From Saccharomycopsis fibuligera x Saccharomycopsis cf. fibuligera (lineage: Eukaryota > Ascomycota > Saccharomycetes > Ascoideales > Saccharomycopsidaceae), in contig CP012809.1 of NCBI GenBank assembly GCA_001936135.1, positions 1,351,501 through 1,415,500 on the forward strand: a stretch of DNA of 64,000 nucleotides, in the 5' to 3' direction. This document shows positions 21,300 to 30,399 of the stretch, in pieces. Under the pieces are notes generated by a model that saw nothing but the letters and a program-made list of their open reading frames with translations, made no database searches and was not told the DNA's origin. Position numbers and translations under genes: made by a program. The stretch's first letter is position 1. The number at the start of each line of letters is the position of its first letter.

Positions 21300-22648
21300 A
21301 TGAGTGGAATTGGCGGGAAGTTAGTAGCAGCAGCAATCAGACAAGTTGCTAAACCGCTATCGGTAAGTATTTTGACCTCTTCAAAGTTTTGCACCATTTG
21401 CTGATTTTACTGTTATTGCAGGATAGCTAAAGGGTTGGTATTGCTGTTTATATCTCGCGCAAGATGCGGTGTGGACCAAGGACCTTGTATGAATTCAGCG
21501 CATCTTTTGGAATTTATACACCAATGCTGTAATTTTAAATGGCAGGTACAACACGTTTACGTTTGCGTTTAAGGTATGCTTCTCAGGTAGCTTTTACGAT
21601 TTCAATTAATTCCAACATGATTTCAATTGTCAAGGTATGTCGTATTTGCGTGAGACAATTTGCCTGTTTTCTTTTTATGATGAGATGAATAGCGCCTAAT
21701 TTTCTTCTTCTTCAAGTTCTCTACATGAATTGCCGTTAGATCTACTAAACTTTACAAGTAAGATAGAACTTGTGATCAATGGGGATTGCTAGAAGCACTA
21801 TTTCAAACGAAGCTCCGGAAAATGGAGCTCGACAATAGCTTAAAACGCCAATATATTTTATTGGGGAAATAGGTGGTGATAGACTACTTTTTCTCAGCCT
21901 CTTGTAAACAAGTCCAGCAAGTCCAGCAAGTGCACCACCAACCACTAACAAGCTATCCTTTGAATAACAGTTTTTCCTTTTTGCATTAAAACACTCTACC
22001 GAGTACTAACTTTCCAAAAAATAGCTAACTATCAAAGGACAAGCAATTCAACATGAATCATTTCGTAAAACATGCATAGCAATTGCCCAACGACTTCACA
22101 CTATCGACATCAAACTCCGGATGTCCCTTCTTGGCCAGAAAAACACCAAAGTGAGGCCCCTTAATGATCGTAAAGCCATTGAAGATGGCGCTACTTTCCT
22201 AGCAGAGACGTTTGTGTTTGGCGTTGCTGGTTCTATTATTGTTTATGAGACATATAAGGCCAAAAAGAAGCAAAATGAACGGACTGAGATGATTGAAGAC
22301 GATATTAGAGCGCTCCAGGATGAAATCGAATATATTCGGAAAAAACTCAATGAGCACAATGTGAAGTTGGATGACTACACTTTGCCTAAGGAGCTCAAGC
22401 CAAAGATTTTGAAGATTCGAGACGGTACGGCAGAAAGCCAGACTCCTAATATAATAACACCAGCAGGGTTGCTGGTGGAGGGTCACTCAGGAGCAGGAGC
22501 AGGAACTCTGAGCCCGTTGGGAGAAAAGCTGTCAGAATCAGCAGTGGCGGATCAAAGAGTGAAAGAAAATATCGAGGCATTGGAGAAGAAGTATGAGTCG
22601 ATTAAGGCTGCTGAGAATGTGCCATTGGACACACCATCCTCCGAATGA
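21300..22648 (+). CDS. OPA3: OPA3-family mitochondrial protein, two exons: join(21300..21362, 22025..22648)
   Basis: Exon 1 (21300-21362) encodes MSGIGGKLVAAAIRQVAKPLS, matching the IRQVSKPL start of OPA3. The donor GTAAGT begins at 21363, the branch point TACTAAC is at 22004-22010, and the acceptor TAG ends at 22024. Exon 2 resumes in frame with TIKGQAIQHESFRKTCIAIA and then RPLNDRKAIEDGATFLAETF, both family-diagnostic. The total is 228 residues. A hydrophobic segment (FVFGVAGSIIVYETYKA) precedes a charged coiled coil, and the last ~80 residues are low complexity. Human OPA3 is a mitochondrial membrane protein involved in organelle morphology and mutated in optic atrophy; its biochemical activity is unsettled. 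Without splicing, translation would start only at 22121 and lose the conserved N-terminus. The 662-base intron is long for a yeast. Confidence 0.88.
21363..22024 (+). other. 662-base spliceosomal intron of the OPA3-family gene
   Basis: The donor is GTAAGT, the branch point is a perfect TACTAAC 14 bases before the TAG acceptor, and the exons join in frame. The intron contains a minus-strand open stretch (21745-21951) with a Gly/Ala/Leu-rich hydrophobic start. I found no box C/D or H/ACA snoRNA pattern by eye. Confidence 0.85.
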
Positions 22649-23819
22649 TGGCTCTTTTTTTTTTTCCTTCTCTATCTCTCTTTCTGATCATGACATTTGA
22701 ATGACCATTAGTCTCGATTTGAGTTTGAAAATTGTTTATCCAAGAGAGTGGAAAATTGCATCAAGCTTGTACATAAAATAAAGTTCTATAGTGTTATAAA
22801 TTGCATAAATTATGCCATTAGTTTAAAACTGAAAATAATTGTCTTGGGAGAGAATGTTTGATGGCTTGCTATACCAAAGGTAAACAACCTGCATTTTAGA
22901 CTTTTCATTTCTTGTAAACTAGGGTAATTTTATTCTCATACTTCTGCATGTTGGTAGGCATCTACATCTGGTCTGAGCCAAGATGATAGCATAGTGCATA
23001 CAGCTGCTTCTTTCATTCACTAATGTTTATATTACACAACAAGCTAGCATAACTCCCAAATCAGTCAATCAAAAAAGAAAAGAAAAAGTACACGCATTCC
23101 CGCAACTGCCACTATTGTCAAAAATAATATCTATTATTAGTGCCAGATCAAACTCAAAGTATGAATCCATGCTTACGCCTCTGCTGTATTGTACGAAAGA
23201 ACGCGAGCTAGAACTATCCTCGAGGATATCTGCAATACACGATGACAGGTATTGCCTTTTTGGGTAAGCGGCTTGACTAATTGATGAAGCAATCTACGCG
23301 TGTTGTTGTTAAATTGCTGCGTGGAACACTTTCTTGATCTGACAGGACCGAATGGACAGTCTACGCTATAAGTCGAAGCATTTTTTAGGAAATGCGTTCC
23401 CAAAGAGACCTAATTACAATAGCAATCAACCTCAAAAGCAGCTGGTCTTTGCCATATATAATTTAACATCCCGCCAAACACCGCCGGTACGGGCCCATAC
23501 CGCGCGCTGGTTTTCAACAATTTTCGCTGGCAGTGCACATCCAAATTGGGACTAAAATAACGAAGAATCCCTGCAGCCCGCTTTCGGTGCTTACTCCCAG
23601 GCACTTCCTTCCCTATCATTGAAACTCATGGTCCATTAAAAACTTCCTAGCTACTCTCTTGATCTCTATACAGCCAATATCTCGATCTTAATATCTTCCT
23701 GTTGTCATTCATTGTCATCTGAGTCACTTCGCTATCTTCTCCTATCTTGTATCTTTCATATACTATAATCCTCCTATCTATATTTATATTTACACTTTCT
23801 CAACTATAGACTTTCCATA
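22649..23819. other. Intergenic spacer; flavodoxin-like gene promoter
   Basis: 1.17 kb between tandem genes. The 3' part (23640-23815) is rich in TCT/ATC and lacks G, like a yeast promoter and leader. No gene or RNA is recognised. Confidence 0.6.
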
Positions 23820-24413
23820 ATGTCCAAGCCTAGAGTAGCCGTGATATATAATGCCTTCTACGACGACATCATCCAACTTGCTGAACAAGAAGCCAAAGGA
23901 ATCCGTGAAGCCGGTGGGGTATGCGACATTTACAAACTCACTCAGTCAGAAGGAGATTATCCATTAGCCACCAATGACACGTTACAGCAATACGATGCTT
24001 TCATGTTTGGTATCAGTTCTAAAATGGGCCATTTCCCATCCCCTTGGAGAATGTTATTTGATGGTACTGGCGCCGTTTGGGCTCAGGGGATCACATATCA
24101 TAAAGCGTGTGGTGTCTTTGTGCTGACTAGTTCTTCCAACGCTGGTCAAGAATCTGTGGTGGGAGCCGCTTTATCAACATTGACTCATCATGGAATTTTG
24201 TTTGTGCCTTTGGGATACAAGCCGGTGGTTAAGAACTTAGCTGAGCTTGATCAGGCTCACGGTGGGTCGCCTTGGGGCGCGGGGAGTTTTAATAATAATG
24301 GGACCCGCTACCCTAGTGACTTGGAGTTAAAGACTGCTTATTATCAGGGAAAAGCTTTTTATAACACAATTTCCCAAAGGGTTATCAGGGATGAGGAAAC
24401 GCAGCAGCAATAG
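23820..24413 (+). CDS. Flavodoxin-like NAD(P)H:quinone oxidoreductase (Pst/Ycp4/WrbA family)
   Basis: A 197-residue protein from ATG 23820. The flavodoxin-type core begins at PRVAVIYNAFYDDI and keeps the family landmarks FGISSKMGHFPSPWRMLFDGTGAVWAQG, then GQESVVGAALSTLTHHGILFVPLGYK and a GGSPWGAGSF loop that lines the FMN site. Family members make two-electron reductions of quinones at the plasma membrane and protect against oxidative damage; CTG-clade yeasts carry several paralogs (PST1-3, YCP4), and I cannot say which this is. Codon 102 (24123-24125) is CTG at the position where relatives have Ser in GVFVSTG, so it should be read as Ser. Translating it as Leu gives a mismatch in a conserved motif. 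Confidence 0.9.
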   Translation: MSKPRVAVIYNAFYDDIIQLAEQEAKGIREAGGVCDIYKLTQSEGDYPLATNDTLQQYDAFMFGISSKMGHFPSPWRMLFDGTGAVWAQGITYHKACGVFVLTSSSNAGQESVVGAALSTLTHHGILFVPLGYKPVVKNLAELDQAHGGSPWGAGSFNNNGTRYPSDLELKTAYYQGKAFYNTISQRVIRDEETQQQ

Positions 24414-24933
24414 ACATGGAACATGAAGGATTCGTTTCTATTGGCAATATTTTAAGAAGTTCAAGGAGTCTGAACAGTGGAACAAAAAAACGGGGGCTTC
24501 TGTGAATTTTTTGTACTGATCGAGTCCCTCCCCCTATAAAAAAATGCTCATTTTTAAAGAGACTATTTGTATTAGGATCCACGAATTTAGGAATGCGATT
24601 ATGTGTCCATATACCAAAGTCAATCATGAGGCCTTGACCGTTCTACTATCACTCCTAGACGGGATCCCAAAGTGTAAACTTAGACATACTGGCTGCTGCT
24701 TTTAACTGTCGTGTATTCTGTTTTGTTTTGTTTTGTTTTGTGTTGTGTTGTGTTGTGTTGTGTTGTATTATTTGTTTTGCTTTACTTTGCTTGCCTTATC
24801 CTTACATCCTTTTTTTTTTTTTTTTTGACTTCTATTATATATTCCTTTCTACTCTAAATCTGTTTTTTTATTTCTAACTTCAATAACGTTAGGTTCGGGT
24901 TTTTGGCTGTCTTCTTTCACAGTGACTTCTTGT

Positions 24934-24974
<41 letters not shown>

Positions 24975-25515
24975 TCCTTAAGTTAATTGATTATATTATT
25001 CATCTTACTAGTTTAATTTATCGTTCTTGAGTATTAACTTTTCCACTTTTTGGTTTTTTTCAGTTGCTGAACTCAATATTCCAGCGCCTTATTTTTATTC
25101 TTCCATATTTTGTCTATGCCCATTTTGTATTCTTGGTGTCGGGCTCACTGCGCCTAATTTTTCTGGGGTCGCTTTCTATCGACCTCTTAAGGTAAAAGTA
25201 CAAATTAAAATAGAAAGCCAATATACAGTTATGTGGCAGTTGTTAAAAAATATAGCTGCCTTCATTTCCTGGACCCTCATACAGTTTCTATTCATGTTTA
25301 ATAAAACATCATAAGGACAAGCTCTGTAAGTTTTCCTCTTCAAAATTTAAATCTGATGCTAAAAAAAAAGGAAAAAAAAAAAAAAAAGCCTGCTAAACAG
25401 TAATGTCCAACCAAATACACTTACAAGCTTTAATCTTACAAGCAAGAGCAATTCAATTTCAATCAACAACGTACTCAAATATATTCATACATGTATTGCG
25501 CATCTCAATATGAGA
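24414..25515. other. Convergent 3' spacer with long T run
   Basis: 1.1 kb between the flavodoxin-like gene (+) and VPS54 (-). It holds TTTTG/TGTTG pentanucleotide arrays (about 24719-24766) and an uninterrupted run of about 33 T (24936-24968). No gene is recognised. Confidence 0.65.
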
Positions 25516-28500
25516 TTAACCTTCTTCTTTTGTTTGCAACCCATTGACATACTCCCACAACACAGTACCTGATTCTCCATAACCTGGCAAATCGCCCAAC
25601 TTTACTCTGAAGTAATCAATATCTTTTAGTAAGCTCATTTTTTCTAAATTGTCATTAAATTGCTTACCACCGCTGTTGCCGTTAGCTGGAGAAAACTTCT
25701 GAAATTCCTGTAAAAGGACTTTCTTATACGCAGTGAAGATCTCGGATAAAACTAATAGATATTGTCTCTCGTTTAGGTATTTTGTCAACACTTTGGAAAT
25801 TGTGATTGTTTCTTTGACTAGAGTTTCCATATATGGATGACATTGTTGTTTTGCTGTGGTGTTTGCATTTGCAGCGCCGTTTGTGGTGCCGTTTGTGTTG
25901 TCGTTTGTGCTGGAGAGAGGTTGAGAGAAATCGATTTTGGATAACGATATGGCGTGATTCGTTACACGATCGTTCATTATTGAGATCAATTTGGTAAATA
26001 TGTCATTTTGATGATCTTTGAGTAAATTAGTAATATTTGTAAACTCTTGATCAATAGTAATGTTATCATTTTCATTGTTATTCTTGTCGTTATTTTGCAC
26101 CTCGACTGATCTTTTGAATTCTGGTTTATTCAAATTGAATTTATTAATATGATTGATGGCCGCTTGAATTGAAGGCATCAATTGAATAAGCAGCTCTAAG
26201 CATTGTGACGATATCGATAAATGTTTAGCAGTGATATGTTTTAATCCTGCAGTTCTTGTTGCATTAGCACCAAGAATTTGATGTCTTATTTTGGAATTAG
26301 TAAGACTAATCAAGTCAATTAGGACAAAGGGGAATGTCAGCACATGCTTGCCAAGAATTGCGTGAAGTAAGACAAGTTCTTTAATTGATTGTAAAATGGT
26401 TACTATTAGGGGAGATACAACTATTGATTGGTTATTGACCTTAATACGGCCCAAGTCTTTCTTTGATGATGATGATGATGAGGAGGTGGGGGTGGTTGTG
26501 GTTGACTCTGAAGAGACAGGGGCAGAAGTTGAAGAAAGCAATGGCTTACCATCATTAGTGAGGAGGTCTTCGGTAGTATAGTCATTAAAATCAATAATTT
26601 CTAACCACGATGGAGGCAATTCATGTTTCTCTGAATTTGCAAATTGCAGTAATTCATCAATTAAAGTCTGACCATTTTGCCTTAATGCTTGACCATTTAC
26701 CGCGTTACCTAAATCTTTCCAAACATCTTTTTCAATAACTTCAATAGTGTGGTTTTTCAACGATGTAGTATAAATCGTGTAAAAATCATGGATTTGTTTG
26801 CTTAAAAATTTAGATAAGAAATAATTGTTTGTTAATCCATTGGACAAATTTTCATTGTCAATTAAAAAGCAACGATTTATGACATAGAATCGGATGAAAA
26901 ATTTATAATTGAATTGACCAATTAGGTCGTTTCTGATGTTGAGGATTTTGAAAATTCGTTTTTGTAAAGTTTCAATGAGTTTAGTAATGGTTGGTGATAA
27001 GTCAAGTTTGAGGACAATGTCTTCTTCATTATTTTGGGTACTGTCGTCGGGCAAGTACTGGATAATATCTAGAGAAATATCAAGCAAGAACTTCTGATGA
27101 GCAGAGAGTCTTCTTAGGCATTCAGCCACGTTGCAATAAATGTTGATTAACATGACTTCGAACTCTTTTGGGGTCATGGCACGCAAATAATTGACTAGCT
27201 TTTGGTTTGCGTTGGATGTCTTTGAGGAGAATCTTGAACTGGAGGTGTTACTAGCTGTTTCTGAACGGTCATCAAGGCTACCACCACCTGCCGGCAGCAA
27301 GAATCTGTTTGCTTGGAATGTATTAGTTTTTGAATTGAGAGATACTTGGGACATAGCTGCCGTTGGAACATGAGACGACGTTTTTGAAAATGATTCCAAA
27401 TTACTAAAATTCTCTTCATTTGGCAAATGATTCTTTATTATATTTTTGAATTCCACAATAAGTTTTTCTTCTAGTCTTTGAAAAGTGTTAAAAATTTCAT
27501 TACACTTGACTAATCCATAAATGTACTGCTTGATCAAAGTTTTGAATTGCGGAGCAAAAAAATTGTAATCAATGGTGTTAGTATTTGTAGGCAAAATTTG
27601 CCTAATTATATGGTTATCAATAGTTGTGTAATTTAGCAAGCGTTTAAAACTTGCTTGAATCTTGAAGGAATCAAAAAAATTACGTAAATCTTCAATGATA
27701 TAATCAATAAACAAGTTATTAAAAGATTGACCGATTTTGAGTTTTAGTTGGCCAAAAAGTTGTTGTAAGTGGATTAGAGACTTTATGGAAGACAAGTTTT
27801 GTAAACTGTGAGGAAATTTATCCAACTTGGTAAGAATTGCATTAATGAAGGGCAAATTAGTAAGAAAAGTTTTCGACAAGGAATTATTGTCAGTCTCTTG
27901 GAACAATGACAAATCGCCTTTAATTAAGGATTCGGAAAAATTGATTAAATTAAGAGATTGCAAGTAATTTGATTGATAAAAGATGATTTCTGCATAGTCG
28001 GCGATTTTGAGCACCATGTTAATTTGAAGCATTGACTGTTGTAATTTGAGGAGGTTGAGTTGCTTTTTCAGGTTGCGCAACACAGCGTAAGCTTTTTCCA
28101 CTTGGTTAGCATGAAGCTGATCAAAATTCGCAAGCAATTTTTTGGATAAAGTGATGCTCTGCTTGGAAGTTTCAGTAATTCTGGACAATTCATTAAATGT
28201 GTTGAAAAAAGAGGATGAAGACTTTGATATTTCATCAATGAGATGGATCTCAATGATATCCAAGTACCATGATAACTTTTCTTGTAGTAGTAGACTTTCC
28301 GAAAGATATTGCTTGTTATTTTTTGATGTGTCGAGGATATTATTTCCCTCAATGACTTTGTAAAACACACTTGGATTATCTAGCCTGAAATTGCTGTCGA
28401 AAAAAATTGCGGGCACGTTATCAATGTTTGTATTGCTGCTAGAGGGAGGGTCTTTATCCAACGCTTTTAACGAGGATTCAGTGAGACTGCGGTTCTGCTG

Positions 28501-28920
28501 GAAGATGGAGAACTCGCTGCGAATGGAGCTCAAGTAAGACTCGAATTGAGCGTCGTCGACCTTGGTGAGCTTGGAAAGTTTGACTGGAGGAATGTCATTG
28601 TGAGATGGGGGGCCCAACGGAATCTTGGTGGTTTTATTGTTGACTTGAACAGCGATTTTGTTTTTGCGTTTAAAATCGGTGGACAGAACTAGCTCATAGA
28701 TCGAATTAGGACCCAATGGGGAATATACTGTTGTGTTGCTGTTGTTGTTGGTATTATTTGGGTTAATGGACGTGGTGGAGTTGTTGATGTCAGATAGAAA
28801 ACTAGAAGCGCTGAGGGAGTCTGAGGAAGCGAGGGAAGGAAGATAGTGGGAATGGGAGTTGTTTGTTTGCGAAGTGGTGATGACAGAGACAGTGTCCAGG
28901 GTGTCTATGTCTGAGGACAT
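25516..28920 (-). CDS. VPS54: GARP tethering complex subunit Vps54
   Basis: A 1134-residue protein from an ATG read at 28920. The first ~100 residues are Ser/Thr/Asn-rich. A conserved block follows: NVPAIFFDSNFRLDNPSVF, then LQEKLSWYLDIIEIHLIDEI (~210-230), which lines up with the Vps54 family (human LQEKLSHYLDIVE). A coiled-coil segment and long helical regions come next, and the C-terminal Vps54 domain ends near ETLVKETITISKVLTKYL. Vps54 works with Vps51, Vps52 and Vps53 in GARP, which tethers endosome-derived vesicles at the trans-Golgi. The protein is larger than Saccharomyces Vps54 (~890) because of low-complexity inserts (Ser/Thr around 815, Asn-rich around 940-950). Confidence 0.9.
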   Translation of the reverse strand: MSSDIDTLDTVSVITTSQTNNSHSHYLPSLASSDSLSASSFLSDINNSTTSINPNNTNNNSNTTVYSPLGPNSIYELVLSTDFKRKNKIAVQVNNKTTKIPLGPPSHNDIPPVKLSKLTKVDDAQFESYLSSIRSEFSIFQQNRSLTESSLKALDKDPPSSSNTNIDNVPAIFFDSNFRLDNPSVFYKVIEGNNILDTSKNNKQYLSESLLLQEKLSWYLDIIEIHLIDEISKSSSSFFNTFNELSRITETSKQSITLSKKLLANFDQLHANQVEKAYAVLRNLKKQLNLLKLQQSMLQINMVLKIADYAEIIFYQSNYLQSLNLINFSESLIKGDLSLFQETDNNSLSKTFLTNLPFINAILTKLDKFPHSLQNLSSIKSLIHLQQLFGQLKLKIGQSFNNLFIDYIIEDLRNFFDSFKIQASFKRLLNYTTIDNHIIRQILPTNTNTIDYNFFAPQFKTLIKQYIYGLVKCNEIFNTFQRLEEKLIVEFKNIIKNHLPNEENFSNLESFSKTSSHVPTAAMSQVSLNSKTNTFQANRFLLPAGGGSLDDRSETASNTSSSRFSSKTSNANQKLVNYLRAMTPKEFEVMLINIYCNVAECLRRLSAHQKFLLDISLDIIQYLPDDSTQNNEEDIVLKLDLSPTITKLIETLQKRIFKILNIRNDLIGQFNYKFFIRFYVINRCFLIDNENLSNGLTNNYFLSKFLSKQIHDFYTIYTTSLKNHTIEVIEKDVWKDLGNAVNGQALRQNGQTLIDELLQFANSEKHELPPSWLEIIDFNDYTTEDLLTNDGKPLLSSTSAPVSSESTTTTPTSSSSSSSKKDLGRIKVNNQSIVVSPLIVTILQSIKELVLLHAILGKHVLTFPFVLIDLISLTNSKIRHQILGANATRTAGLKHITAKHLSISSQCLELLIQLMPSIQAAINHINKFNLNKPEFKRSVEVQNNDKNNNENDNITIDQEFTNITNLLKDHQNDIFTKLISIMNDRVTNHAISLSKIDFSQPLSSTNDNTNGTTNGAANANTTAKQQCHPYMETLVKETITISKVLTKYLNERQYLLVLSEIFTAYKKVLLQEFQKFSPANGNSGGKQFNDNLEKMSLLKDIDYFRVKLGDLPGYGESGTVLWEYVNGLQTKEEG

Positions 28921-30399
28921 TGTGTGTGTGCGTGTGTGTGGTGATGATGGTTGGTATTGGTATTGATACTAATGGCCATAGTTGATAGTGGTAGTATTAA
29001 TGATCTAGTAGTTAATGTTGATATGCTGATGAGTTAGGCGCTGCAGATGTGCTATATGAGAGGGTAACTGGTGAATTAATATACAGCCACGTATTAACTA
29101 CCGCACCAACACCACCACCAAAAACAACAACAACAACAACTGTATAACACACAACCCTATTATCAGAAAAAAAAATAAGGAAGAAGCCCTAGGTCAATAT
29201 CTGTTTCAAGGCCCGAGGCATTCAGTAGTTTACAATCTGATGGGAAGCGTTAGTTTTCTTGGTTTTTTTTTTTAAAAAATTTTTGTAACCTATTCGCCTG
29301 GCTGGAGAAGCCAAAAAATCTGCATGTTGTGGAATACACCGTTGTACCACTGGCTTTCCAGCTTTATGCCTTCATAATGTGGGAATGTTCAACAGTATCC
29401 CCCAAAGTATCTGCATCATTGGGGAAATAGTGGTGAGTTGGAAGAATGTTTGACGGACAGTTTTGTCCAATACTGCTGTTCCCGTCTACAAACCCCACAC
29501 AAATTACTATGAAACCTAGATCAAAACAAAGTCTATGAACAGCAAGGAAGCATACCGATTATCAAGTAGAATTAAGTTTGTAAAGAAGCTTTAATGAAAG
29601 AAAAATGAGAAAACAAAAAAGTATAAGTTTTTTTGAGAAATTCTTTAACTTTCTTTCTAAAAGAAGAATTGAGACAATGAAAATACAGAATAAGCAATAA
29701 ATTTTTAGAACGAAAACAAAAATACTTTTTGAAGACAAAAAAAAAAGAAAAAGAAAAAAAATAGACGAAGAAGAATGTATAAATGTATAATTGGCAAATT
29801 AAAAGTAATAAAATGTTTATAAATGATTGAAAGGCTCATCAAGTTAAGTATACTGAGCAATGTATAAAACTAATCAACTCTGGTACAAATGAATAACCAA
29901 AAGTGAAACATTAGCAATTAAGCTGGAATTGTATCGAACAATAGAAGAAAGAAAGTAGAGTTTTAAATTTTGGCAAGCCAAGGGAAAGCCGAAAAAGTGA
30001 GATGAATATCGAAGTAAAATTGTAAATAAAAACTAAAAAGACAAATAAAAAACTGTAAATACAAGTAAAAATACAACCTAGATCGCCAAAATCATTTTAA
30101 CAAAATCAGGAGTTAGTGGGTCAGGAAAAAGCCAAAATAAAGAATAGAAAACAACATAATAAAAGGAAAAAGATCAAAATATAACCACAATAAGTATAGA
30201 AAACGAAAAACAAAATAAAAATACACCTGTTGGACTCTGAGAGAACAAAAAAAAAAAAAAAAAAAAATCGTGATTCGTTAAAATCAAAATCAAAATAAAA
30301 TAAGCATAAGAAAAATAATTTTTTTTTTAATTTACAATTTTGTTAGCTTGTTGATATCGCCATTCCACTGAACAACTTAATAGTGCAAAAACATTCTGT
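28921..30399. other. Intergenic spacer: VPS54 promoter and SKN7 3' region
   Basis: 1.48 kb between two minus-strand genes. The part next to SKN7 (29580-30350) is very A-rich on the + strand, consistent with a T-rich 3' UTR, and has an A tract at 30248-30267. GT repeats flank the VPS54 start. No gene is seen. Confidence 0.6.

Noticed and set aside
21670-21690. ATGATGA within the OPA3-family intron as a possible snoRNA C box
   Set aside because: No matching CTGA D box or terminal stem was found downstream within snoRNA distance.
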